Shown here: in pieces, positions 1 to 7,931 of the stretch | How positions within the stretch are numbered: the first letter of the stretch is position 1 | Layout: every line of letters begins with the position of its first letter | Source of the DNA: Candidatus Methylomirabilota bacterium | GTDB lineage: Bacteria > Methylomirabilota > Methylomirabilia > Rokubacteriales > CSP1-6 | Direction: 5' to 3' | Assembly: GCA_035709005.1 (NCBI GenBank) | Contig: DASTFB010000080.1 | Coordinates: 21,357 to 85,356 of the forward strand | DNA length: 64,000 nucleotides | Program-made: the position numbers and the translations under genes | Notes under the pieces: model-generated | Seen by the model: the letters and a program-made list of their open reading frames with translations, nothing else | The model's database searches: none | What the model was told of the DNA's origin: nothing

Positions 1-645
<645 letters not shown>

Positions 646-671
646 GCGTGAGGAGGGGAGTCCGTGGTTGA

Positions 672-732
672 GCCCGCGCGATGCGCGGGCGGCGGCCCGG
701 GCCGGGCAACCGGCCCGGGCCGTATCGTTTTT
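672..732 (+). terminator. Double hairpin and intrinsic terminator after groEL
   Basis: Two stems follow the groEL stop codon. The first pairs GCCCGCGC (672-679) with GCGCGGGC (683-690). The second pairs the self-complementary 12-mer CGGCCCGGGCCG at 693-704 with its copy at 711-722 around a GGCAAC loop, and is followed by ATCGTTTTT. The second stem plus T-run is a textbook rho-independent terminator that separates groEL from the rpsF operon. Confidence 0.85.
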
Positions 733-738
733 GGGACC

Positions 739-768
739 TTGACCTTGCTGCCTGAAGGGATGTTTGAT
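739..768 (+). promoter_or_regulatory. Candidate sigma-70-type promoter for the rpsF-ssb-rpsR-rplI operon
   Basis: TTGACC (739-744) is followed after 18 nt by TTTGAT (763-768), lying between the groEL terminator and rpsF. The -35 matches 5 of 6 consensus bases and the -10 matches 4 of 6. Its position makes it the best candidate to drive the ribosomal-protein operon. It was read by eye only. Confidence 0.4.
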
Positions 769-792
769 AGCCTAAGGCGCTTTTGAGAGGGG

Positions 793-1143
793 GTGAGAAG
801 TCTGCGGGCGTACGAAATTCTCGTGATCATGGATCCTCGGCCCACCGACGAGGAAGTCGCGGCCATGCTGGTGCAGCTCGGTGAGCAGATCAAGGGGCTG
901 GGGGCCGAGGTCACCAACGTCGAAAACTGGGGTAAGCGCCGCCTCGCCTACGACATCCGGAAGCAGCGGGAGGGCACCTACGGGGTGCTCACGGTCAGCG
1001 CGGAGCCGGCGACGATCAAGGAATTCGAGCGGCAGCTGCGCCTCAACGAGAACGTCCTGCGTTTCCTCTCGACTCGCGTGCCCATCCGGAAGCGGGCTCG
1101 GTCGGCGAAGCCCACGCAGGAGGTCCTCGAGGAGGTCGGCTGA
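793..1143 (+). CDS. rpsF: 30S ribosomal protein bS6
   Basis: Ribosomal protein S6 binds the central domain of the small subunit together with bS18, encoded two genes downstream. The protein carries the family pattern 'RAYEILVIMDP', 'VENWGKRRLAYDIRKQREGTY' and 'ERQLRLNENVLRFLSTR'. The open frame starts with GTG at 793 (116 residues), but that GTG lies almost on top of the purine-rich Shine-Dalgarno. The sequence AGGGGGTGA (788-796) matches the extended ribosome-binding site and is better spaced to a CTG at 802, which would give the family-typical N-terminus 'MRAYE' (113 residues). The stop overlaps the ssb start (TGATG), implying translational coupling. Confidence 0.96.
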   Translation: MRSLRAYEILVIMDPRPTDEEVAAMLVQLGEQIKGLGAEVTNVENWGKRRLAYDIRKQREGTYGVLTVSAEPATIKEFERQLRLNENVLRFLSTRVPIRKRARSAKPTQEVLEEVG

Positions 1144-1559
1144 TGGCGAGCCTCAACAAAGTTCTCCTGATCGGCAACCTGACTCGTCCCCCGGAGTTGC
1201 GTTACACGCCGAGCGGAACCGCCGTGTCTGACCTCCGCATGGCCGTCAACCGCAACTACACGACGCAGAGCGGCGAGAAGCGCGAGGACGCCTGCTTCGT
1301 CACCGTCGTGGTGTGGGGCAAGCAGGCGGAGAGCTGCAGCGAGTACCTCGACAAGGGCAGTCAGATCTTCGTCGAGGGGCGGCTGCAGACACGGGACTGG
1401 GAGGGCAAGGATGGTCAGAAGCGCACGGTCACCGAGGTCGTGGCCGAGCGCGTGCAGTTCATGTCCCGGACGAAGGGCGCCCCGGCCGCCGCCGTGCCCG
1501 CCGCGGCGCCGGCCTTCGCCGAGGAGCCTGCCGGAAACGACGACGACGTGCCGTTCTGA
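1143..1559 (+). CDS. ssb: Single-stranded DNA-binding protein
   Basis: SSB coats single-stranded DNA and recruits repair and replication partners. The 138-residue protein has the OB-fold (about residues 1-108: 'MASLNKVLLIGNLTRPPELRY', 'WGKQAE', 'KGSQIFVEGRLQTRDW'), an Ala/Pro-rich linker and the conserved acidic tip DDDVPF that binds partner proteins. The start codon overlaps the rpsF stop. The reading frame continues past its TGA without another stop into rpsR, so the two genes are separated in-frame only by this TGA. Placement between rpsF and rpsR is the standard bacterial order. Confidence 0.97.
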   Translation: MASLNKVLLIGNLTRPPELRYTPSGTAVSDLRMAVNRNYTTQSGEKREDACFVTVVVWGKQAESCSEYLDKGSQIFVEGRLQTRDWEGKDGQKRTVTEVVAERVQFMSRTKGAPAAAVPAAAPAFAEEPAGNDDDVPF

Positions 1560-1589
1560 GCCTTCGGAGAAGGCTGGAGGAGAGACGCG

Positions 1590-1838
1590 ATTCCGACGCC
1601 ACAAAAGCCCGTCAAGCGCCGCCGTTTCGGCCGGCGCAAGGTCTGCAAGTTCTGCGTCGAGAAAGTGGACCTGGTCGATTACAAGGACGTGCGCCGGCTG
1701 AGGAGCTACATCAGCGAGCGGGGCAAGATCATTCCCCGGCGCATCTCGGGTAGCTGCGCCCGGCACCAGCGCCAGCTCACGCACGCGGTCCGGCGGGCCC
1801 GCACCGTGGCCCTGCTGCCCTACCTCGCCACCGACTAG
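1590..1838 (+). CDS. rpsR: 30S ribosomal protein bS18, probable ATT start codon
   Basis: bS18 pairs with bS6 on the 30S platform. The 82-residue frame reads '.[18 protein letters not shown]', then '[18 protein letters not shown]', '[19 protein letters not shown]' and '[15 protein letters not shown]', all typical of S18. The CKFC pair plus a C..H pair downstream suggests the zinc-binding form. No ATG, GTG or TTG lies in frame between the ssb stop (1557-1559) and the conserved body; the first GTG would remove the basic N-terminus and the CKFC motif. The codon at the expected start is ATT (1590-1592), 7 nt after a strong GGAGGAG (1576-1582). ATT starts are rare, the known case being infC, and are discriminated by IF3. 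Identity is certain; the start is inferred. Confidence 0.93.
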   Translation: MPTPQKPVKRRRFGRRKVCKFCVEKVDLVDYKDVRRLRSYISERGKIIPRRISGSCARHQRQLTHAVRRARTVALLPYLATD

Positions 1839-1849
1839 GCCGGCCGCAC

Positions 1850-2293
1850 ATGAAGGTCATCCTCCTCGACGACGTGGCCAAGCTCGGGCGCCGGGGCGAA
1901 GTCCGCGACGTTTCCGACGGCTACGCCCGCAACTTTCTTATTCCCAAGAAGCTGGCCCTCACCGCCACGCCCGGCAACCTCAAGAACCTGACCCAGATCA
2001 GGACGCAGCAGGACACGAAGGCCCAGCGCATCAAGGGCGACGCCGAGGCGCTGGGCGCCCGGATCGAGGGGCTCGTCTTCGAGGTGACGCGGCAGGCGTC
2101 GGAGGAAGGCAAGCTGTTCGGCTCGGTCACGGCCCAGGACCTCGTCGATTTTCTCGCGGGCCAGGACGTGAAGGTCGAGCGGCGTCGCATCCAGCTCGAC
2201 GAGCCGATCAAGGCGCTGGGGGAAACCACCGTGCCGGTTCGGCTGCATCCCGAGGTGACCGCGCAGCTTCGTGTGAACGTCGTCCGCGAGTAA
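1850..2293 (+). CDS. rplI: 50S ribosomal protein bL9
   Basis: L9 binds 23S rRNA near the L1 stalk and restrains frameshifting. The 147-residue protein has the N-terminal rRNA-binding domain signature 'MKVILLDDVAKLGRRGEV' and 'VSDGYARNFLIPKKLA', a central connecting helix, and a C-terminal domain with 'KLFGSVTAQDL' and 'LGETTVPVRLHPEV'. It follows rpsR by 11 nt with no convincing Shine-Dalgarno, so coupling to rpsR translation is likely. Length and motifs are normal for the family. Confidence 0.96.
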   Translation: MKVILLDDVAKLGRRGEVRDVSDGYARNFLIPKKLALTATPGNLKNLTQIRTQQDTKAQRIKGDAEALGARIEGLVFEVTRQASEEGKLFGSVTAQDLVDFLAGQDVKVERRRIQLDEPIKALGETTVPVRLHPEVTAQLRVNVVRE

Positions 2294-2300
2294 CGTCCGC

Positions 2301-2388
2301 GCGCGCCGCAACGTCGGCGCGCCCGAGACCCTGCTGTATCCACCGGTGTCCACTTGCTGCCCCCTGCCTATCCCCATCGTTGTCCACC
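2301..2388. promoter_or_regulatory. rplI-dnaB intergenic region: hairpin and cluster of DnaA-box-like nonamers
   Basis: GCGCGCC (2301-2307) can pair with GGCGCGC (2316-2322), with no U-tract after it. Downstream are four sequences close to the DnaA box TTATCCACA: GTATCCACC (2336-2344), GTGTCCACT (2346-2354), CTATCCCCA (2368-2376) and TTGTCCACC (2380-2388). Each matches 6 or 7 of 9 bases and all have the same orientation. They may be chance or may let DnaA act on dnaB transcription. No clear -10/-35 pair was seen. Confidence 0.25.
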
Positions 2389-2469
2389 GGCGCGGCACAT
2401 TTTGCAGAATTTTGTTGACGACGAGCGGGCGTCCGCTTGAGGATCAGCGCGAATGTTTTTCAGTGAGGC

Positions 2470-4785
2470 GTGCCGATAAGTCCGCTGGAAGTTCCCTCGC
2501 GGATTCCCCCCCATAACCTCGACGCCGAGCGCGCCGTCCTGGGGGCCGTGCTGCTCGAAGGCCGGGAGACGTTGCCGCGGGTCATCGAGCTCCTGCGCCG
2601 CACCGACTTCTATACGGAAGCGCATCGGACCATCTACGAGACGATGCTCCGGCTGTTCGACCGCGGGGAGCCGGTCGACCTCATCACGCTGAGCGAAGAG
2701 CTGCGGCGGATCGCTGCCCTGGAGGCCGTCGGCGGCCCCGCCGCCCTGGCGCTCCTGGTCGAGCACGCCTCCATCGCCGCCCACCTCGGGTCCTACGCCA
2801 CCATCGTGCGCGACATGGCCGTGCTGCGTGAGCTCATCCAGACGTCGACGCAGATCATCACCCAGGCCTTCGACGCCAAGGAGGACGTGCAGAGCCTGGT
2901 CGATGATGCCGAGCGCCGGATCTTCGGGCTCGCCGAGCGCCGGCTGGAGGGCAGCGCCCTGCCCGTCGGCAGGATCCTCAAGAACACCTTCGAGTACATC
3001 GAACGGCTCTACGAGCGGAAGGAGCACGTCACCGGCGTGGCCACGGGCTTCGAGAAGCTCGACCTGGAGACGTCGGGTCTGCAGCCCTCGGACTTCGTGA
3101 TCATCGCCGGCCGCCCGAGCATGGGCAAGACCGCATTCTGTCTCAACATCGCCCAGCACGTGGGGATCGTGCTCGGCGGCAAGGTCCTGTTCCTCAGCCT
3201 GGAGATGTCCGCGCCCCAGCTGGTGCAGCGGATGCTCTGCTCGGAGGCGAAGGTGGACTCCCAGGGTGTGCGCACGGGACGGCTCTCGGCCTCCGACTGG
3301 CACCGCCTCACCGCAGCGGCCGGGCGCCTGAGCGAGGCGGCGATCTTTATCGATGACTCGCCAGGGCTGACCGTGCTCGAGGCTCGGGCCAAGGCGCGGC
3401 GCATGAAGGCCGAGCACGGCCTGGACCTGCTCGTGATCGATTACCTGCAGCTCATGCGGGGGCGGGCCTCGATGGAGAGCCGGCAGCAGGAGATCTCGGA
3501 GATTTCCCGATCGCTCAAGGCGCTGGCCAAGGAGCTCAACGTGCCGGTGGTCGCGCTGTCTCAGCTCTCGCGGGCGGTGGAGTCACGGGCCACCCGGGAT
3601 TTCCGGCCCCAGCTGAGCGACCTGAGAGAGTGCGTGACCGGGGACACGCTCGTACTCCTGGCCGACGGGCAGCGGCGTCCGATCGGCGAGCTCGTGGGCG
3701 CGACGCCCGAGGTCCTGGCGATGCACGGGACCGGGAGCATCGCTCCGGCCAAGAGCGAGCGAATCTGGAAGGTCGGCGTCCGCCCGGTATTCCTGATCAG
3801 GCTGGCGAGCGGGCGGATGCTGCGAGCCACCGCACAGCACCGTCTGTTTTCCGGGCAGGGGTGGGTGACCGTCAGCGGGCTGGCAGTGGGCGACCGCCTC
3901 GCTGTCGCTCGTCGACTGCCCGAGCCCGCTGCGCGGGATGCGTGGCGCGACCTTCGAGTGGCCCTGATGGGTCAGCTGTTCAGCGGGAACTTCGGGCAAC
4001 GCTCCCATCAGAAGCGGATTCCTCGGGCCGCGTTCATGCTCTCGAACCGGCAGATCGCCCTGCTGCTTCGCCGCCTGTGGGCCACCCACGGCACCATCGC
4101 GGTACGCCGCCACTCGCGGGGCAGCCATGGCGTCTCCTACAGCACCAACAGGCCGGGCGCTTCGACCAACAAACCAGGCTACCGCCCTTCGTTCTTTGTC
4201 CCCGTATCGGGGGCGTCGCAGTTGCGGCGATTCCTCGATACCGTCGGCGCCTTTGGCCCCCGTCGCGCTCAGGCGGAGCGTCTCAAGGGCTGGTTAGCGG
4301 CTCGGAAGGCCAACACGAATGTCGACACGGTGCCGCTCGGGGACGTCGACCGCGTCAGGGCACTGACGCGCGAGAAAGGCCTCTCTACTGGACGAATGGC
4401 AGCGCTTCGCGGCACCGCGTACAGAGGAGGGGTACTGCGGTCGCGCGCGACGGACGACCTCTTCTGGGATCGGATCGTCGCGATTTCGCCTGACGGGGAA
4501 GCCGAGGTGTTCGACCTGACGGTCCCCGGTCCGGCCTCCTGGCTCGCGGACGGAATCGTCAGCCATAATAGCGGCGCGCTCGAGCAGGACGCCGACCTCA
4601 TTCTCTTCCTCTATCGTCCCTCGGTCTACAAGGAGGACCTGCCTCCCGACGAGGCCAACATCACCGAGCTCATCATCGGGAAGCAGCGTAATGGCCCGGT
4701 GGGCACGGTGAAGGTCGTCTTCCTGCCCCAGTACGCCCGCTTCGAGAACGTCGCGGATCTGCACCGCCAGCCGCAGCCGTTCTGA
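2470..4785 (+). CDS. dnaB: Replicative DNA helicase DnaB containing an in-frame intein
   Basis: DnaB is the hexameric 5'-3' helicase at the fork. The 771-residue precursor has an N-terminal primase-interaction domain ('RIPPHNLDAERAVLGAVL'), a RecA-like core with Walker A 'GRPSMGKTAFCLN' (about residues 215-227), Walker B 'LLVIDYLQLM', and C-terminal motifs 'SGALEQDADLILFLYRP' and 'IGKQRNGPVGTVKV'. A 313-residue intein (residues 388-700) interrupts it between 'LSDLRE' and 'SGALEQD', a known DnaB intein site. Excising it gives a 458-residue helicase of normal size. The start is GTG with GAGG just upstream. Confidence 0.97.
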   Translation: MPISPLEVPSRIPPHNLDAERAVLGAVLLEGRETLPRVIELLRRTDFYTEAHRTIYETMLRLFDRGEPVDLITLSEELRRIAALEAVGGPAALALLVEHASIAAHLGSYATIVRDMAVLRELIQTSTQIITQAFDAKEDVQSLVDDAERRIFGLAERRLEGSALPVGRILKNTFEYIERLYERKEHVTGVATGFEKLDLETSGLQPSDFVIIAGRPSMGKTAFCLNIAQHVGIVLGGKVLFLSLEMSAPQLVQRMLCSEAKVDSQGVRTGRLSASDWHRLTAAAGRLSEAAIFIDDSPGLTVLEARAKARRMKAEHGLDLLVIDYLQLMRGRASMESRQQEISEISRSLKALAKELNVPVVALSQLSRAVESRATRDFRPQLSDLRECVTGDTLVLLADGQRRPIGELVGATPEVLAMHGTGSIAPAKSERIWKVGVRPVFLIRLASGRMLRATAQHRLFSGQGWVTVSGLAVGDRLAVARRLPEPAARDAWRDLRVALMGQLFSGNFGQRSHQKRIPRAAFMLSNRQIALLLRRLWATHGTIAVRRHSRGSHGVSYSTNRPGASTNKPGYRPSFFVPVSGASQLRRFLDTVGAFGPRRAQAERLKGWLAARKANTNVDTVPLGDVDRVRALTREKGLSTGRMAALRGTAYRGGVLRSRATDDLFWDRIVAISPDGEAEVFDLTVPGPASWLADGIVSHNSGALEQDADLILFLYRPSVYKEDLPPDEANITELIIGKQRNGPVGTVKVVFLPQYARFENVADLHRQPQPF
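3631..4569 (+). mobile_element. DnaB intein with degenerate LAGLIDADG endonuclease
   Basis: The protein-splicing element begins at Cys1 (CVTGDTLVLL) and ends with SHN, followed by Ser+1. Block A, block B ('TAQHRLF' with the TxxH motif, then 'GWVTVSGLAVGDRL'), block F ('EVFDLTVPGPASWLADG') and block G ('IVSHN') are all intact, so splicing looks competent. The LAGLIDADG regions look decayed. The first reads 'LMGQLFSGNFG' and the second 'LLRRLWATHGTI', with the expected acidic residues replaced (GDG to SGN; ATDG to ATHG). The element is probably homing-dead but still splicing. Confidence 0.92.
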
Positions 4786-4926
4786 GCCGCGACCGGCGTC
4801 TCAGCGCAGTAAAAAGGCCAGGAACTTTCACTGTCTGCTTCCCGGGTACCCCACTGGAAGCGTTTAGTTTTCAGCTGGTTGCCTCAAAAAGCCGGGGTGG
4901 CTCACACGCTGGAACGGCTCTTGCCA

Positions 4927-4967
4927 ATGGATAGCCTCCGAGCGGTCATGCTCAGGAGGCTATCCAT
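4927..4967 (+). promoter_or_regulatory. Hairpin occluding the ribosome-binding site and AUG of the zinc-ribbon gene
   Basis: ATGGATAGCCTCC (4927-4939) pairs perfectly with GGAGGCTATCCAT (4955-4967). GAGC (4940-4943) pairs with GCTC (4950-4953), leaving one bulged A (4954) and a six-base GGTCAT loop. The 3' arm contains the consensus Shine-Dalgarno AGGAGG (4954-4959) and the first two bases of the ATG at 4966. In RNA this stem would hide both, so translation should need melting or a competing fold. There is no U-tract, so it is not a simple terminator. Confidence 0.75.
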
Positions 4968-5151
4968 GAGTTGCGGGTGCCGTGTAGACGTTGCGTATCA
5001 GTTCCACCAGCTCGCCTGCATGGAGTGCGGCGCCGCCTGTTGCCCGGCGTGTGGCGTCCAGCTCGAATCGGTGACGTACTGCGAGCGATGCGCTCGGTCG
5101 TTGCTGGGTTACGCTCCCATCCGCCCCGAAGGGCGGTTCGATCTGCACTGA
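4966..5151 (+). CDS. Small cysteine-rich zinc-ribbon protein
   Basis: A 61-residue protein starting at the ATG placed 6 nt after AGGAGG. It has nine cysteines, with CxC at the N-terminus, then 'CMECGAACCPACG' and 'YCERCA', arranged as two CxxC-pair knuckles that should bind zinc. The tail is 'PIRPEGRFDLH'. In-frame upstream ATGs exist (4927, 4948), but only 4966 has a proper Shine-Dalgarno. No family was recognised by name; nucleic-acid or protein binding is a guess from the fold type. It stands alone between dnaB and the glycosylase, and its start is sequestered in a hairpin, implying post-transcriptional control. Confidence 0.65.
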   Translation: MSCGCRVDVAYQFHQLACMECGAACCPACGVQLESVTYCERCARSLLGYAPIRPEGRFDLH

Positions 5152-5170
5152 AGCAGGCCCGGACATTCCT

Positions 5171-5206
5171 CCGGCGCCGGGGTCCTCGGTGAGGCCCCGG
5201 CGCCGG
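5171..5206 (+). terminator. GC-rich hairpin downstream of the zinc-ribbon gene
   Basis: CCGGCGCCGGGG (5171-5182) is exactly complementary to CCCCGGCGCCGG (5195-5206) with a 12-nt loop. It begins 20 nt after the stop codon. No T-run follows, so it may act as a weak terminator, an mRNA stabiliser or a pause site. Confidence 0.45.
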
Positions 5207-5275
5207 CCCCCGACCCGCGGCCCCGTCAACTCGCCGTCGACGCTCTGATACACTTGATCCCCGCGTGATTCGCGA

Positions 5276-6196
5276 ATGAACATCACCCTGAATCCCGACG
5301 GCCCCCTCGACGTGCGCGCCACGCTGGCCCGCTATCGGATCTGGGGGGAGGACCCGGCCAATCGCGTCGCCGGGGAGGAGTTCCGTCGTGTGTTGCGACG
5401 CGATGGCCAGCTGGTCCCCTATACGGTTCGCAGCCGGGGCACCGTGGACCAGCCCCGGCTCGAGATCGAGGCGCCGGAGCCCGACCTGGACGACGTCGCC
5501 GCGGCCATCGTCCGCGAGGTCCGCACGGTCTTCGGTCTGGACTTCGATCTGCCCGGGTTCTATCGGATGGCCAAGGCGGATCCCGTGCTGTCCGGGCTCA
5601 TCGAGCCGCTCTACGGACTACGCCCGACGCTCGCCCCCTCCGGGCTGGAGATGCTCGTCGGCTCCATCTGCGCGCAGCAAGTCAACCTGACGTTCGCCTT
5701 CGCGCTCCGCGCCCGTCTCGTGCGTCGGTACGGCGAGCGCGTGACGATCGGCGACGACGCAGTGTGGGCGTTCCCGGAGCCGGGAGTGCTGGCCCGGGCG
5801 CGCGTGTCCGCGCTGAGGACCATGCAGTTCTCGCAGACGAAGGCTCTGGCCATCCGCGGCGTGGCGGACGCCATCGCGTCGGGGGCCCTGGACCTCGAGG
5901 CGCTGGGCCGGGCCGCCGACGGCGAGATCATCGCCCGCCTCACCGCGCTGCACGGTGTGGGCCGCTGGACGGTGGACTGGTACCTGGCCCGTTGCCTGGG
6001 GCGGGGCAGCGCGTGCGCCGCCGGCGATCTCGGGGTGCGCAAGGCGGTCGCGCGCTACTACGGGCGTGGCCGCATGGCGAGCGAAGGCGCTATTCGCCGC
6101 CGGGTCCGGGCCTGGGGGGCGTACCAGAACCTCGCCATCCACTACTTGCTGGCCGGCCTGCGGATGGAGCGCGCCTCGACAGGTGGCGGGTCGTGA
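5276..6196 (+). CDS. AlkA-type DNA-3-methyladenine glycosylase (HhH-GPD superfamily)
   Basis: The enzyme excises alkylated bases in base-excision repair. The 306-residue protein has an N-terminal AlkA-like beta domain. The HhH-GPD fold follows: 'LEMLVGSICAQQVNLTFAFAL', the helix-hairpin-helix 'LTALHGVGRWTVDWYLAR' and the catalytic-Asp region 'CAAGDLGVRKAVARYYG'. The Trp-Thr within the HhH segment is characteristic of AlkA-like enzymes. No strong Shine-Dalgarno was seen. Its stop overlaps the DUF971 start (GTGA), so the two are cotranscribed. Which lesion it prefers cannot be read from the sequence. Confidence 0.88.
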   Translation: MNITLNPDGPLDVRATLARYRIWGEDPANRVAGEEFRRVLRRDGQLVPYTVRSRGTVDQPRLEIEAPEPDLDDVAAAIVREVRTVFGLDFDLPGFYRMAKADPVLSGLIEPLYGLRPTLAPSGLEMLVGSICAQQVNLTFAFALRARLVRRYGERVTIGDDAVWAFPEPGVLARARVSALRTMQFSQTKALAIRGVADAIASGALDLEALGRAADGEIIARLTALHGVGRWTVDWYLARCLGRGSACAAGDLGVRKAVARYYGRGRMASEGAIRRRVRAWGAYQNLAIHYLLAGLRMERASTGGGS

Positions 6197-6519
6197 ACCG
6201 CCGGGTGCTCCTGCCCCTCGTCGGGCAACCCGATCCCAACACGCCGAAGGACGTTCACCTGGTGGGGCGCTACGCCGTCGGCGTTACGTGGGCGGACGAC
6301 CACGGATCCATCTATCCGTTCGAGGGACTGCGCCGTAGCTGCCCGTGCGGCGCCTGTGCCGCGGGGGCGCCGCTGACGACGGCGATGGCCTGGCCGACGG
6401 AGATCACCCGCACCGAACGTGGTCTCCGGGTCCTCTGGAGCGATGCTCACGAGAGCCTGTACCCGTATCCAGAGCTCCGGGCGGGCTGCCGGTGCGCGAC
6501 CTGCACGGGCGGACACTGA
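6193..6519 (+). CDS. DUF971 (GBBH-like N-terminal domain) protein
   Basis: A 108-residue protein starting at a GTG that overlaps the glycosylase stop. It contains the DUF971 pattern 'VGRYAVGVTWADDHGSIYPFE.LR' with cysteines 'CPCGACA' near residue 55 and a C-terminal 'GCRCATCTGGH', consistent with a zinc or Fe-S binding module. The domain occurs alone or fused to gamma-butyrobetaine hydroxylase and to Fe-S assembly proteins, and its function is not established. The stop overlaps the next gene's ATG (TGATG). Confidence 0.8.
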   Translation: MNRRVLLPLVGQPDPNTPKDVHLVGRYAVGVTWADDHGSIYPFEGLRRSCPCGACAAGAPLTTAMAWPTEITRTERGLRVLWSDAHESLYPYPELRAGCRCATCTGGH

Positions 6520-7931
6520 TGGAGGAGGCTCGCCGCCGACGGGCGCTGGCCGGCATCGTCCTCTCGATCTTCCTGGCGGCTCTGGAGTCGACGGTGGTGG
6601 CCACGGCGATGCCCAAGGTCGTGGAGCATCTGGGGGGCATCCATATCTACTCGTGGGTGTTCTCGGGCTTCCTGCTCACGTCGACGGTGGCCATGCCCCT
6701 GTGGGGGCGGCTGTCGGATCTGTTCGGACGCCGCTCCACCTACCTGGCCGGCCTCATGATCTTCCTGCTCGGCTCCGCATTGTCGGGAGCGTCCCGCACC
6801 ATGGGCGAGCTCATTGCGTTCCGGGCCCTCCAGGGCCTGGGCGCCGGCTCGCTGCTGACGATCGGCATGACGATCGTCGCCGACCTCTTCGGCCTCGAGC
6901 GCCGGGCCCGGCTGCAGGGCTATCTCTCGGGGGTGTGGGGCGTCGCCTCGCTGCTGGGACCGCTGGTCGGCGGACTGCTGGCCGATCATGCGTCGTGGCG
7001 CTGGGTCTTCTACGTCAACCTGCCATTCGGAGTCGTGGCGATGGCGCTGCTCGGGACCGCCCTCGGTGGACAGACGGCGGTACGCCGGCGCCCGACGATC
7101 GATTACGCGGGCGTGGCCCTCTTCACGTTGGGGGTGTCGGCGTTGCTGCTGGGCCTGGTGGAGGTCGGTCGGACGGTCACGTGGGCTCGTCCCGGGGTCG
7201 TCGGCTTCCTGGTCACGGGCGTGGTGGCGCTCGCCGTGTTCGTCCACGTCGAGCGGCGGGCTCGGGATCCCATCGTCCCGCTGCGCCTCTTCGAGAACCG
7301 GGTGGTGATCGCGGCCACGATCACGGGGTTCCTGGCCGGGATGGCCATGTTCGGGGCGATCTCGTTCGTGCCGCTGTTCTTGCAGGGAGTCGTCGGCACT
7401 TCGGCGACGCAGGCCGGCTTCGTGTTGACGCCCTTCGTGCTCGGGTGGGTGGCGATGTCGGTCATCAGCGCCCGACTGGTGCTGAGGGTCGGTTACCGGG
7501 TCGTGGTGATGACCGGCATGACGTTGCTGGTGGCGGCCTTCGCGTTGCTGGCTCGGTGGGACGCCAGCCTCACCGCGGGGGCCGCCATGCGGAGCATGCT
7601 GCTGGGCGGGCTGGGAATGGGAATGAACATGGTTCCCATGCTGATCGCCGTCCAGAGCGCCGTGCCCAGGTCGGAGCTGGGGATCGCGACGTCGATGACG
7701 CAGTTCTTTCGCGCCGTCGGCGGCGCCCTCGGCCTCAGCCTGATGGGTGCCGTCATGGCCCGACGGCTGGCCGCGGGCCTGGCGCTGGAGGGCGCGCTCC
7801 ACGGAGTGTTCGTGGTGGGACTCGTGGTGTGCGCGGCGGCCTTGGCCTCGGCGTTCCTGGTGCCGCCCGGGCGCGCCCGGGACCTGGCCCGGGCCGACGT
7901 GCGGAGCGAGCCGACCCGTGCGGGAGGATGA
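6519..7931 (+). CDS. MFS drug/solute exporter, DHA2-like (14 TM) type
   Basis: A 470-residue integral membrane protein of the major facilitator superfamily, probably a proton-coupled exporter. It begins with a basic N-terminus (MEEARRRR). It has motif C-like and motif A segments ('AALESTVVATAMPKVV', 'LWGRLSDLFGRRSTYLAG', 'RALQGLGAGSLLTIG'), and 'LLGPLVGGLLADHASWRWVFYVNLP' is typical of EmrB/QacA-like DHA2 proteins. The number of hydrophobic stretches fits 14 helices. The ATG overlaps the DUF971 stop and its own stop overlaps the next ATG. The substrate is unknown. Confidence 0.9.
   Translation: MEEARRRRALAGIVLSIFLAALESTVVATAMPKVVEHLGGIHIYSWVFSGFLLTSTVAMPLWGRLSDLFGRRSTYLAGLMIFLLGSALSGASRTMGELIAFRALQGLGAGSLLTIGMTIVADLFGLERRARLQGYLSGVWGVASLLGPLVGGLLADHASWRWVFYVNLPFGVVAMALLGTALGGQTAVRRRPTIDYAGVALFTLGVSALLLGLVEVGRTVTWARPGVVGFLVTGVVALAVFVHVERRARDPIVPLRLFENRVVIAATITGFLAGMAMFGAISFVPLFLQGVVGTSATQAGFVLTPFVLGWVAMSVISARLVLRVGYRVVVMTGMTLLVAAFALLARWDASLTAGAAMRSMLLGGLGMGMNMVPMLIAVQSAVPRSELGIATSMTQFFRAVGGALGLSLMGAVMARRLAAGLALEGALHGVFVVGLVVCAAALASAFLVPPGRARDLARADVRSEPTRAGG

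Noticed and set aside
6419..7927. Open frame in front of the 170-residue hypothetical protein
   Set aside because: It overlaps the MFS transporter in another frame and is low-complexity; only the part from ATG 7928 follows the stop/start-overlap pattern of neighbouring genes.
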